From: Moellerella sp963519845
GTDB lineage: Bacteria > Pseudomonadota > Gammaproteobacteria > Enterobacterales > Enterobacteriaceae
Direction: 5' to 3'
Assembly (NCBI GenBank): GCA_963519845.1
Contig: CAUQNX010000003.1
Coordinates: 62,001 to 126,000, forward strand
Length of the DNA: 64,000 nt
The translations under genes were made by a program, and so were the position numbers. The notes beneath the pieces were generated by a model. It worked only from the letters and a program-made list of their open reading frames with translations, ran no database searches and was not told the DNA's origin. This document shows, in pieces, positions 53,921 through 62,398 of this stretch. How positions within the stretch are numbered: position 1 is the stretch's first letter; each line of letters begins with the position of its first letter.

Positions 53921-54961
53921 ATGACAAATCGCGTACTTAGCTTAAATCAAGTTGTTCTCTCTACTGTTTTTGAAAATGACCGTCTAATGCTCACTCGAGA
54001 CCACTCACTGCGTGAATTGGTTTCGCTACTCATGGGTAATATTAAGCACCTTTCAAAACGTCTAATCCATAAATTAGATTTATATAAAGGCATTCCCTTG
54101 TCGCCTAATAACCCACGCTTACAGCTCACCTCGGCATCCCCCAAAGGTGAGCTATTTTTAGAAACGATCAAATTCACTGCTTACATTCAATCAATGGAAA
54201 AATCTCGAATACAGCGATTACATCCCAGCCTTGAGTTATTGATATCTCTCTCTCACCAATATCGCCTGAGTGACATACTCATAGACAAAGATAAATACTG
54301 GCTGGTGGATGCGCCTGAACACGTTCAGTGGCTTAACGAGGCCTTCCGTGAGTTCCAAAGCACGTTAAAGATCCCTGACTACAAAAAGCAAGTTCGTACC
54401 TTCGAGCAAGGCGCTCAGAAGAACTACCGACGGGCTCAGCAGTACATTGATTCATTGTATCAACGTTACTCCAAACTGTTGGTTGTGCGTGTGGATCTGT
54501 CTTACAAAAGTGGAATTAGTCACAAAGTCAAAGCTCACCATCTCCGTCAACATCGTCAAGCCCTGTACAAAGCGATTAATAGCGATCCACTCTTTTCATG
54601 CTGCATCGGGTATATCTTGAAATTGGAATTTGGCATGGAAAAAGGATTTCATTACCACGCTTTGTTTTTCTTTGATGGACAAAAAGTGAGGCAGGACATC
54701 ACGCTGGGTAAATTGATTGGTGAACTCTGGCAAGAACGTATTACAGACATGGCTGGCTTGTACTTCAACTGCAATTACCAAAAAGAAAAATATCGTGAAC
54801 TAGGGATTGGTTTACTAAAACGTACCGATATGGAGAGTAAGAAAGGGTTGCTCAATGCGGTGAGATATTTATGTAAAACCGATGCATGGGTTCGTCTGGC
54901 AGTGCCTGAACTAACACGCACCTTTTGGCGAGGGGAAATCAAGCCGAGAAAACGTCAGTAG
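53921..54961 (+). CDS. Inovirus Gp2/YfjJ-YagK-like protein
   Basis: 346 aa from the ATG at 53921 (AGG eight bases before it). The C-terminal half VVRVDLSYKSG, ALYKAINSDPLFSCCIGYILKLEFGMEKGFHYHALFFFDG, AVRYLCKTD is that of the inovirus Gp2/YfjJ family; the 'GFHYHALFFFDG' block looks like the HUH-type metal-binding motif of rolling-circle initiators. Such proteins are frequent on P4-like islands. Its partner AlpA gene follows 113 bases later. Confidence 0.82.
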   Translation: MTNRVLSLNQVVLSTVFENDRLMLTRDHSLRELVSLLMGNIKHLSKRLIHKLDLYKGIPLSPNNPRLQLTSASPKGELFLETIKFTAYIQSMEKSRIQRLHPSLELLISLSHQYRLSDILIDKDKYWLVDAPEHVQWLNEAFREFQSTLKIPDYKKQVRTFEQGAQKNYRRAQQYIDSLYQRYSKLLVVRVDLSYKSGISHKVKAHHLRQHRQALYKAINSDPLFSCCIGYILKLEFGMEKGFHYHALFFFDGQKVRQDITLGKLIGELWQERITDMAGLYFNCNYQKEKYRELGIGLLKRTDMESKKGLLNAVRYLCKTDAWVRLAVPELTRTFWRGEIKPRKRQ

Positions 54962-55074
54962 TTAACATCCAAATTATTTTTTACACATCCGGTTAATGAT
55001 GTGGAGTGATATCCACATCAACCCTTTCGATATCGCTCCTGCTTTTTACCTACTTTAAAAACAGGAGTTTTACC

Positions 55075-55311
55075 ATGAGTATATTAACTGAAGATGTTGC
55101 ATTACTTGATGACCAATTCATTGACATGAAATTTATCACAGCATTAACAGGGTTAACGGATAAGTGGTTCTATAAGCTCATTCAAGATGGTGAGTTCCCA
55201 AAACCTATCAAGTTTGGTCGTATGTCGCGCTGGTTAAAAAGTGAAGTCGTACAATGGCTACAAGCACGTATTGATGAATCGAGAGGGCTTAATGCTACCT
55301 CAGACTCTTAA
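55075..55311 (+). CDS. AlpA-family regulator
   Basis: 78 aa from the ATG at 55075, which follows ACAGGAG. MerR-like winged HTH: FIDMKFITALTGLTDKWFYK, LIQDGEFPKPIKFGRMSRW, LKSEVVQWLQARI. AlpA proteins activate excision or integrase genes of CP4-57 and P4-like elements. Together with the Gp2-like gene it supports a once-mobile island. Confidence 0.92.
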   Translation: MSILTEDVALLDDQFIDMKFITALTGLTDKWFYKLIQDGEFPKPIKFGRMSRWLKSEVVQWLQARIDESRGLNATSDS

Positions 55312-55541
55312 GCCACCCATAAGCATTACCGCACACTTTATACATCACACTCAACCTTGACCATCCCCTCTTAAACCGTACCTGACGCGATTGAGCGCGT
55401 TTTAGATACGGTGTGCCTTAACCACACGAACCTATCTCGATACCAATACAGACACGTTCTGGGCCTCAAGGTGATGTCCACTTCCCCTAAAATGAGACAG
55501 CTATAATTAGATTTCCTGCCCTAAAAATTGCAGAGGTCGTT

Positions 55542-55811
55542 ATGAAAAAAGTGCGTTTTACTGAAACTCAAATCGTCAATATTTTAAAACTCACTGATTC
55601 AGGCATGAAAGTCGATGATATTTGTCGGCAAAATGGGATCAGTAGTGCGACTTATTATAACTGGAAATCAAAGTACGGTGGCATGGAAGCGAATGATGTT
55701 AAAAGATTAAAAGAGCTTGAAGAAGAAAATACCAAGCTTAAAAAAATGTTTGCAGAAGTCAGCCTTGAAAACCATGCGATGAAGGAGCTTTTCGCAAAAA
55801 AGGGTTGGTAA
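55542..55811 (+). CDS. IS3-family transposase OrfA
   Basis: 89 aa. HTH region MKKVRFTETQIVNILKLTDSG, CRQNGISSATYYNWKSKYGGM and a leucine-zipper-like helix EEENTKLKKMFAEVSLE. It binds the IS ends. The slippery heptamer near its 3' end leads into orfB in the -1 frame, and its stop overlaps the orfB ATG (TAATG). The close IS407/IS476 resemblance is by the KYGGM...RLKELEEENTKLKK pattern. Confidence 0.9.
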   Translation: MKKVRFTETQIVNILKLTDSGMKVDDICRQNGISSATYYNWKSKYGGMEANDVKRLKELEEENTKLKKMFAEVSLENHAMKELFAKKGW

Positions 55812-56649
55812 TGACTGAGAAAAAGTCCTGTGCTCAATCATTAAAAGAGTCAGGCTTGTCAGTCATTAAGGCTTGCAAATTGACTTCATTGCCCCGAGCA
55901 ACATTTTATCGTCAGCAAGTAGACTGGCGTGAAAAAGATCGTGTGGTGATCGAGGCCATACAGTCTGTTTTAGCCAAGTCACCGCAATCAGGATTTTGGA
56001 AATGCTATTACCGACTGCGATTTCAAGGCTATCCCTTTAATCATAAACGGGTTTATCGCGTTTATTGTCGCTTAAGGTTAAATCTAAAACGTCGAGTCAA
56101 AAAAGTCCTTCCAGTACGTGAAAAAAGGCCCTTAATGGTCGAGAAAATACCCGATGTTCAGTGGGCATTGGATTTTATGCATGACAGTTTATATTGCGGT
56201 AAGCGTTTCAGAATATTGAATATTATTGATGAAGGAACGCGTGAATGTCTGGCGATTGAAGTGGATACCTCGTTGCCAGCAGAGCGTGTCATCAGAGTAC
56301 TTGAGCGTTTAAAAATAGACAGAGGGTTACCGAAACAAATTCGCGTGGATAATGGCCCTGAACTTATTTCAGCTAATCTATTGAATTATTGTGAAAATAA
56401 TCGAATTGCGTTATGTCATATTCAACCTGGTAAACCACAACAAAACGGATTTATCGAACGATTTAATGGCTCGTCCGTCGTGAATTTTTAAATGCCTATT
56501 TATTTGAATCATTGAGCCAAGTGCGTGAGATGGTTTGGCTTTGGCAGAAAGATTATAACCTTAACCGAACTCATGAAAGTTTAAATCACCTTCCACCGGA
56601 GGCGTATCGTCAACAGTTAGAAAACTCTAAATTGGTGTGTCTCAATTAA
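55811..56649 (+). pseudogene. IS3-family transposase OrfB with frameshift
   Basis: DDE domain: first Asp in VQWALDFMHDSLY, second in QIRVDNGPELIS, Glu in NGFIERFNGS. Near 56472 the sequence TGGCTCGTCCGTCG lacks one T relative to an intact reading (SFRREFLNAY), giving a stop at 56489-56491. The proper frame continues to 56649 and ends PEAYRQQLENSKLVCLN. So the last ~58 residues are out of frame and the enzyme is truncated after its catalytic Glu region. Confidence 0.88.
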
Positions 56650-56893
56650 TGGGGAGTGGACAATAGCTCGTCATTTATCTACGATGAATTAATTTGGGAT
56701 ATCCTAGAACGTCCTCTTACATAAATCACTGAGCACTTTCCAATTGGGGCGATGACAAGAAGAGCAACTATAATTCATCTTCTCCTACTGAAACTAACGT
56801 AAACTGCAGGTCTATCACATTTTTAAAACTTAAACATTGATACAATAAACGCATAAAATATTGAGATTATTTATTCAGCGACTAAGAAAAATT

Positions 56894-57091
56894 ATGGATC
56901 AGATAGATAAAATTTGTGAAAAGTGCGCACACATGATGAGTGCATGTACCTGTGAGACTTGTGAGAACTGTGATGAGAAAGAATCTGACTGTACCTGTGA
57001 AAAATGCAGCCAGTGTAAAAACCTTGAAGATTTCTGTTCTTGTAAAGTTTGTGAAAAATGCGGTGAAAAAGAAGCAGAGTGCTGTTGTTGA
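56894..57091 (+). CDS. Cysteine-repeat mini-protein, 65 aa
   Basis: Start at the ATG 56894 (purine-rich AAGAAAAA upstream is a weak ribosome site); MDQIDKICEK follows. The protein has four repeats of the form xxCxxCx7CxC (or close to it): ICEKCAHMMSACTC, TCENCDEKESDCTC, KCSQCKNLEDFCSC, VCEKCGEKEAECCC. Seventeen of 65 residues are Cys, with acidic residues between, which is a metallothionein-like or zinc/copper-sequestering design. No bacterial family (SmtA, MymT) matches what I know. Located just right of the IS3 element. Confidence 0.7.
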   Translation: MDQIDKICEKCAHMMSACTCETCENCDEKESDCTCEKCSQCKNLEDFCSCKVCEKCGEKEAECCC

Positions 57092-57503
57092 TGTGTTAAA
57101 AATACTTTCTGCCTGCAGCTTTGATTGCCGACGTTATACTAGGCTACAGCTGTTAAAACTACTAAATACTTAGTTCAATCATCACAGAGCTCCAAAGGAT
57201 ATAGGTATGATCACTTCGCAAGATAATTTCTAAAGTATCCGTTAAAAGTGTCAAACTTTCCTGCAAAAGAATGCTCCAGCAGGTCTTCAACAGTGTTTTC
57301 AACAGGTCAGGGAATTAAATTATGACCTGATGCAAACCAGTTTTCTTACTCAGTTTCATGGCTGGTTAGTTAGATTGAATATGACTTTGCCTCATATCTG
57401 CATCAGGTCAAATCTGAGCGAATACACCTTAATTATATTGTTCCTATCGTAGATTAGGATAGCGCGATTTATATTCGGCTATCCTAATCTACCTACAAAT
57501 TTA
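57092..57503. other. Intergenic region with a long hairpin
   Basis: No gene with a clear start. Contains a decayed-looking open stretch near 57260-57430 (RELNYDLMQTSFLTQFHGW) that I cannot assign, and a 15-bp hairpin at 57449-57492 listed separately. Confidence 0.4.
57449..57492. other. 15-bp perfect hairpin behind the HerA gene
   Basis: Arms GTAGATTAGGATAGC (57449-57463) and GCTATCCTAATCTAC (57478-57492) with a 14-base loop, 12 bases past the HerA stop on the minus strand. No T-run on either side; it may protect or end the SIR2-HerA message. Confidence 0.65.
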
Positions 57504-59240
57504 TTACTGAATAGTTTGTTTTCTCCAATTATCAATTGCAAGATTCAAACGCTCTTTATTTACATCCCCTTGCCATTCATTCCAAAACTCTACTGTAGCA
57601 CTGTTTGGCTTTTGCTTCGGCTCATCAACTCTAATTCTACTTGGTAATAAGCTAGCATCTCCAACAACTAAGGCTTCACCCGTATCTAGTGTAGGCAATA
57701 TGTCACTGAACCCCCCTAAGCTATCAGGAAGTAGTTTTTTTATAACAGCTTGATCATCGGAATTTGTAAGTCTCATAGCTACAAAGTTACTACATTGGCT
57801 AAGGATAGTTTTATTTACTTCCGATGGGCGCTGAGTCACTACAACAAGACTTACTCCATATTTTCTGCCTTCTTTAGCTATTCTTTCGAAGATTTGAATA
57901 GAAATATCATCTGAAGCAGTTGCCGTATTTTTATGTGGAATATATAAATGTGCTTCATCACACAATAATGCGATAGGATGACGAATATCTGAAGGGGTCC
58001 ATTGTTGAATAGAAAATGCGAGCCTTGCCACTAATGAGACTATTAGTGGCAATATATCTGAAGGGACTTCTGAAAAATTAATAATTTTTACCCCTCCAGT
58101 TTTTTTTTCACTATTACATCCTAATAATGCTGTAGATAACTTATTTAGCCAATTAAGCTCTAATGAATCCTCTCCTCCTTGAAATAAAAAACCCAATCTC
58201 CTATCTGAGATTTTATTTTCTAATCGAGAAATCATTCGACTAAGTTTTCCATTAAAATCACCAGCTTTCTTCGTACCAGCTTTAGCTCCATCTACTTGCT
58301 CTATGTTTATCTTGTTCAATGAATCCAATAAAATATCTAAGTTAAATGGAACTGGGCTATCAACCGTAAAATTATCTAAAATTTCCTGCTCTTTATTCTC
58401 TTCTAAGTATACTCTTTTAGCATTATTTACTTCTCTAGCCATTAACATCGCTTGATTAGGAGCATTTAAATCACTTCGATCAACGAATAATGATACCAAT
58501 GCTTCATAAGATAGCAGCCAGTAGGGTAAATAAATCACACCATTATCTAAATTATTTTTATTATCTATATCAGTAGGTCCAGCAACTTTATAATGGCTGA
58601 TACCATCATTAATTAAAGGGGAATATTCACCATGTAAATCAAATATAATTGCATTTGAATTTTTTAACTTGGCTACTTGTTCAATAATTCTAGCTGTTGT
58701 CCACGATTTCCCTGCACCAGTACTTCCTCCAATAAAGGCATGCCGCTGAAAAAACTTATTTCCGTTCAAATATGCAATAGCGTTTTTATCTAAGGTATAT
58801 TTACCTAAAGTCAATGAATTTCCATCAGCTTCAGCATGTGAAATAATTCTCATAAAGGAAGTAAGTTTATCACCCTCTAATGAAAAGCAATTCGCATTAA
58901 TTTCAGGCACACTCTCTAATGTTCGTCGAAAAATATTTCTCTTTATACCATCTGCATCAATTAAAGAACCTATCAAAGCAATCTTACATAAATTTTGCTC
59001 ATTTTCTTGGTTTTCGGCTTCATCTTCTTGTAGAAGCGAAGTAGTTATTTTCTTTCTTGTTACTTGACTAATAATCCCAATTAAATGCTCTCCTGGCTTA
59101 CTACTTTGTAAAACAGCAAGTCGGTTAACCTGCAACCTTTTTAACTGCTCGACATCGCCTACATCGATTATAACTGTCGTTGTATCAACTGATGCAACTT
59201 TCCCTAAAGCTTCATTATCATCAAAATTAAAAATAGCCAT
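57504..59240 (-). CDS. HerA-like ATPase of a SIR2-HerA defence pair
   Basis: 578 aa cytoplasmic hexameric ATPase. N-terminal HAS-barrel (residues 1-65, GKVASVDTTTVIIDVGD), Walker A GGSTGAGKS at 171-179, a long insertion, Walker B ALLCDEA near 424-430 and sensor TQRPSEVNKTILSQCSNF. HerA of defence systems forms a ring that assembles with SIR2 and triggers its NAD+ hydrolysis on infection. The ribosome site AAGGA overlaps the SIR2 stop codon, so the two are translationally coupled in the usual SIR2-then-HerA order. Confidence 0.9.
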   Translation of the reverse strand: MAIFNFDDNEALGKVASVDTTTVIIDVGDVEQLKRLQVNRLAVLQSSKPGEHLIGIISQVTRKKITTSLLQEDEAENQENEQNLCKIALIGSLIDADGIKRNIFRRTLESVPEINANCFSLEGDKLTSFMRIISHAEADGNSLTLGKYTLDKNAIAYLNGNKFFQRHAFIGGSTGAGKSWTTARIIEQVAKLKNSNAIIFDLHGEYSPLINDGISHYKVAGPTDIDNKNNLDNGVIYLPYWLLSYEALVSLFVDRSDLNAPNQAMLMAREVNNAKRVYLEENKEQEILDNFTVDSPVPFNLDILLDSLNKINIEQVDGAKAGTKKAGDFNGKLSRMISRLENKISDRRLGFLFQGGEDSLELNWLNKLSTALLGCNSEKKTGGVKIINFSEVPSDILPLIVSLVARLAFSIQQWTPSDIRHPIALLCDEAHLYIPHKNTATASDDISIQIFERIAKEGRKYGVSLVVVTQRPSEVNKTILSQCSNFVAMRLTNSDDQAVIKKLLPDSLGGFSDILPTLDTGEALVVGDASLLPSRIRVDEPKQKPNSATVEFWNEWQGDVNKERLNLAIDNWRKQTIQ

Positions 59241-59248
59241 AAATATCC

Positions 59249-60262
59249 TTACATTATTAATTTCATGAAACCACTAAGAGACCAATAATCTCCTTCTATT
59301 TCTTCAGGTTTACTAAGAAGAGAGCTGTAAACTTTGGAAGTTTTACTATTAGATGCTTCAATAGCTAAGTAATTATTAACATTATTAATAAAGTCTTTCG
59401 TTGCTTCTGTTAGCCCATGAGTAATTATGATTACAGGCACTCCGTTATTTGAACATCTATTAACTAACTTAGTCTGTATATGCTCATCGTTAAATCCAAA
59501 GCCAATACATAAATAAGAAGAGGCTTGATCCAGAACATCATCAGACTCGTGAATAACTGTTTTATATGGTTCTCTGTGTGTATTGCGGTATTTTTCTATT
59601 CCTGGAGTTACAATTAATGGAGTTAAACCATCAGGAATTTTATTAGAACTCCCAATAGATGTAATAATCCCTCTTTCATTAGTAAACCATCCAAGAGAAC
59701 CATGTACCTTCCAAATATTGACTTGCCTTACACACCGTAAATAATCTTTCTTAACAACATGCCCCTTAAAACCATGAGAAAAGCCGCTATAGTGATGAAT
59801 ATTTTCTTGTTCACATGCATACTCAGCTAAACGGTCATAGTTCGTCGTTACGATGTTCAACTCCCCTATTGTGCTTTTTAATGTATATTTTAATAATCTA
59901 CCTAGAGGGAATAATTCGGAATAAATTAATGACTCTTCAAATATATTAACATCCTCAGGAGCAAGTAAGTTCCATGTACTTGTTACCACCCTTGACGTTA
60001 AATTTTCTGGTAATTGAACTTCATGTAATGCAGTTTCAAGATCAACCTTCTTTAATAGTAATTCACAAAAATGATGCCAGCGTTCTTGCTCGAGTTTAGG
60101 TAAATCATCAAATACTATGCTTCTAACTAAATGGTCAGCTAGTTTTCCCATTCCCGACATACCAAATGCCGCTGAAGCACCACTTCCTAAAATTATTACC
60201 GGAGTACTTTTGTAATATTCTTGAGCTTGTTTTGATATCACCTCAATAGTTTCATTTGTCAT
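59249..60262 (-). CDS. SIR2-domain NADase of a SIR2-HerA defence pair
   Basis: 337 aa from the ATG at 60262; a TTG eight codons earlier has no better ribosome site. The Sir2 fold is visible as the NAD-binding GSGASAAFG (26-34), TTNYD (139-143), catalytic His in KVHGSLGW (187) and GFGFND in the C-terminal part. In defence SIR2 proteins NAD+ depletion causes abortive infection. It is followed eight bases later by the HerA gene and preceded by the integrase, an island cargo position typical of defence genes. Confidence 0.9.
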   Translation of the reverse strand: MTNETIEVISKQAQEYYKSTPVIILGSGASAAFGMSGMGKLADHLVRSIVFDDLPKLEQERWHHFCELLLKKVDLETALHEVQLPENLTSRVVTSTWNLLAPEDVNIFEESLIYSELFPLGRLLKYTLKSTIGELNIVTTNYDRLAEYACEQENIHHYSGFSHGFKGHVVKKDYLRCVRQVNIWKVHGSLGWFTNERGIITSIGSSNKIPDGLTPLIVTPGIEKYRNTHREPYKTVIHESDDVLDQASSYLCIGFGFNDEHIQTKLVNRCSNNGVPVIIITHGLTEATKDFINNVNNYLAIEASNSKTSKVYSSLLSKPEEIEGDYWSLSGFMKLIM

Positions 60263-60325
60263 AAAAAGCCTATACCACACAATCAAATAATTTAAATTTA
60301 GTAATATATAATACTTTTTATTCCG

Positions 60326-61573
60326 TTACTTCCCAAACCCAAATGCCCCTACATGCCTCTCCCTATTCGCATCCAAATAATCAGCCCACCACTGCACCAT
60401 CAACCGCCTTTCCTCAATATGCTCTGCTTTATGAATATAAGCAGCTCTTACTGAATTGCGCTCTTGGTGGCTCATCTGCCTTTCTACTGCATCCTTCGAC
60501 CATAGCCCAGACTCAATCAACGAGCTACACGCCATAGTTCTGAAACCATGACCACACACTTCCGTTTTAGTGTCATAGCCCATCACACGTAATGCATTAT
60601 TCACTGTGTTTTCACTCATGGGTTTTCTCGGGTTATGATCGCCGATAAAGATTAGCTCGTGGTTGCCGCTGAATTGATAGATCTGTTTTAAGATCTCAAT
60701 GGCTTGTTGGCTTAAAGGGACTAAGTGAGTAGTACGCATTTTTGATCCACGATGTGAGTGTTTAACCCCTTCTATTGCTTCGCGTTCAGCGGGGATCGTC
60801 CACATGGCATTATCAAAATCGATTTCATCCCAACGAGCAAAGCGCAGCTCACTGGAACGAATGAAGACTAACAAGGTAAGTTTGACTGCTAAGGTCGTTA
60901 ATGGTCTGCCCGTATAGCTATCAATACGCTGTAGAAGCTCTGGTAAGCGTTTCAGCTCTAACGCAGCTCTATGGATACGATTACCGGTGGCGATTGCACC
61001 AGCCATATCTTGCGCTGGGTTATAATCGATTAAACCGCTTTGTACTGCATAGCGCATTATGGAAGTGACACGCTGTTGTAAGCGTGCAGCTACCTCAAGA
61101 CGTCCAGACATCTCTACGGCTTTAATCGGTTCAAGGAGATCACGAGTTTTTAGTTCAGCAATATTACGCTTACCAATAGCAGCAAAGATATTGTCTTCAA
61201 GGCTTTTGAGGACTCGATGGCTATGCCCTTCTGACCACCGCTGATTAGTTGCGTGCCAATCACGTGCTACTTTCTCAAAGGTATTAAATTCCTTTTGCTG
61301 CTCTTCCTTTAACTCTTTCTTGTGCTCGCGTGGGTCGATACCTAAAGCAACTTGCTTTCTTGCAGCATCCCTTCTTTCTCTTGCATCCGCTAAGGAGATT
61401 TCTGGATATACGCCAAAGGCCATTAAATGCTGTTTACCGCTAAAGCGAAAACGAAAGCGCCAGTATTTGGAGCCATTGGGGTGAACATACAGAAACAAGC
61501 CATCACTGTCTGTCAATGTATAAGCTTTCTCGTCTGGCTTAGCTGCTCGAACTTTCGTATCGGTTAATGCCAT
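60326..61573 (-). CDS. P4-type tyrosine integrase of the leuX island
   Basis: 415 aa from the ATG at 61573 (GAGG ten bases upstream). MALTDTKVRAAKPDEKAY opening with the DUF4102 arm-binding domain, then the catalytic domain: Arg in FIRSSELRFARW, HGFRTMACSS with His and Arg, SHQERN and Tyr in AAYIHKAEH. It inserts the island into the 3' end of leuX. It is transcribed away from the tRNA, the usual P4-integrase layout. The SIR2 gene follows 63 bases after its stop with no clear terminator between. Confidence 0.95.
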   Translation of the reverse strand: MALTDTKVRAAKPDEKAYTLTDSDGLFLYVHPNGSKYWRFRFRFSGKQHLMAFGVYPEISLADARERRDAARKQVALGIDPREHKKELKEEQQKEFNTFEKVARDWHATNQRWSEGHSHRVLKSLEDNIFAAIGKRNIAELKTRDLLEPIKAVEMSGRLEVAARLQQRVTSIMRYAVQSGLIDYNPAQDMAGAIATGNRIHRAALELKRLPELLQRIDSYTGRPLTTLAVKLTLLVFIRSSELRFARWDEIDFDNAMWTIPAEREAIEGVKHSHRGSKMRTTHLVPLSQQAIEILKQIYQFSGNHELIFIGDHNPRKPMSENTVNNALRVMGYDTKTEVCGHGFRTMACSSLIESGLWSKDAVERQMSHQERNSVRAAYIHKAEHIEERRLMVQWWADYLDANRERHVGAFGFGK

Positions 61574-61890
61574 ATTCTTCGTCCTCTTCACCCCAGAGTG
61601 AGTATATAAACAAGATATCTCAGATTACTGTTGATGATTTCGAGTTACATAGCCAACTAAGTGTCTATGCCACAGGCTGCGCCTGTATTGCTTTAGCATC
61701 GGTAATTCGAGATACAATGAGTATACATTCATTATCGAAGCGACGTATATACTCAGTTATATACTCACTCGGAGGTTGATGTGGGTTGAGTTAGGTTGAC
61801 ATGCATTGACTGAAAACGCGAGGAAAGCCTTGAAAACACTGGATTTTAGATACAAAAAAAGACGTCCGTTGACGTCTCTTGATGTTCTTA
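61574..61890. other. Integrase upstream and att region
   Basis: The 317 bases between integrase and leuX have no gene. The right part (61730-61890) matches 43440-43602 (GAGGTTGATGTGGGTTGAGTT, TTGACATGCATTGACTGAAAACG and GACGTCCGTTGACGTCTCTTG blocks), so it is the island's own attP-side arm, kept at both junctions. It carries a repeat TATATACTCA in tandem near 61747-61768. Confidence 0.75.
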
Positions 61891-61975
61891 TGGTGCCGAA
61901 GGCCGGACTCGAACCGGCACACCCGAAGGCGGTTGATTTTGAATCAACTGCGTCTACCAATTCCGCCACTCCGGC
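61891..61975 (-). tRNA. leuX: tRNA-Leu (anticodon CAA)
   Basis: 85 nt on the minus strand. Acceptor arm GCCGGAG...CTTCGGC, D-arm GGCGGAATTGGTAGACGC, anticodon stem-loop GTTGA-TTCAAAA-TCAAC with anticodon CAA, long variable arm, T-arm GGTTCGAGTCC, encoded CCA. The layout equals the E. coli leuX gene, a common island insertion site. The last 21 bases are duplicated at 43603-43622. Confidence 0.97.
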
Positions 61976-62008
61976 ACTGAAGTGATACTCTTTTTGGAAA
62001 ACGTGCCA

Positions 62009-62036
62009 ATTATACTGCTGTTTGGAGAAGCCGCAA
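62009..62036 (-). promoter_or_regulatory. leuX promoter
   Basis: -35 TTGCGG (62031-62036), 16-base spacer, -10 TATAAT (62009-62014), about 33 bases upstream of the mature tRNA 5' end. Confidence 0.75.
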
Positions 62037-62257
62037 GAATTATCGTATAAAATTAGCCTGTTCGATTAAAAAATCCGCATTAGATACAAAAAACAGGCAT
62101 CTTTTATCTATTTATTTCACAGATTAATCTTCTAATAACTATGCTAATCTAGATTTAAGATAAAACAATTGTTTGATTAGTTGCTCCGTGACTAGTGAGC
62201 TCGCTAAATTTTTGTTAATTTATATAAAGTTATTCCTAAAAAATTAAAGGCACAATC

Positions 62258-62344
62258 ATGAGTTTTACCAGTTGGATTGTTATCGGGGTTGTTGTGGGCA
62301 TCACCGTCGGTGCTTTACTTAAAATTTTCGGTAAAAAGAAATAA
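62258..62344 (+). CDS. Small membrane peptide, 28 aa
   Basis: MSFTSWIVIGVVVGITVGALL followed by KIFGKKK. One glycine-rich hydrophobic helix with a basic C-terminal end; AAAGG lies eight bases before the ATG. The length and topology resemble other single-helix bacterial peptides. No family is recognised, and it sits between leuX and ampH. Confidence 0.55.
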   Translation: MSFTSWIVIGVVVGITVGALLKIFGKKK

Positions 62345-62398
62345 TACAGGCTCGTCAATGAGCTATTTAGATAAAATCATACCGGTTGGCTACCTAAC

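Larger units (their letters stand above)
55475..56662 (+). mobile_element. IS3-family element (IS407-like), inactive
   Basis: 1188 bp bounded by imperfect inverted repeats: left TGTCCACTTCCCC (from 55475), right end GGGGAGTGGACA (to 56662), with the pair continuing AAAATGAGACAG against CTCAATTAATG. It contains orfA, an A AAA AAG slippery heptamer (55796-55802) for -1 frameshifting, and orfB. No target duplication is evident (GTGA left, ATAG right). orfB has a frameshift, so the copy cannot transpose on its own. Confidence 0.9.

Noticed and set aside
55471..56666. Target-site duplication around the IS3-family element
   Set aside because: The flanks GTGA (left) and ATAG (right) do not match, so no duplication can be claimed.
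57260..57430. A decayed coding fragment left of the HerA gene
   Set aside because: The open stretch has no start and no recognisable similarity, so I did not annotate it as a pseudogene.
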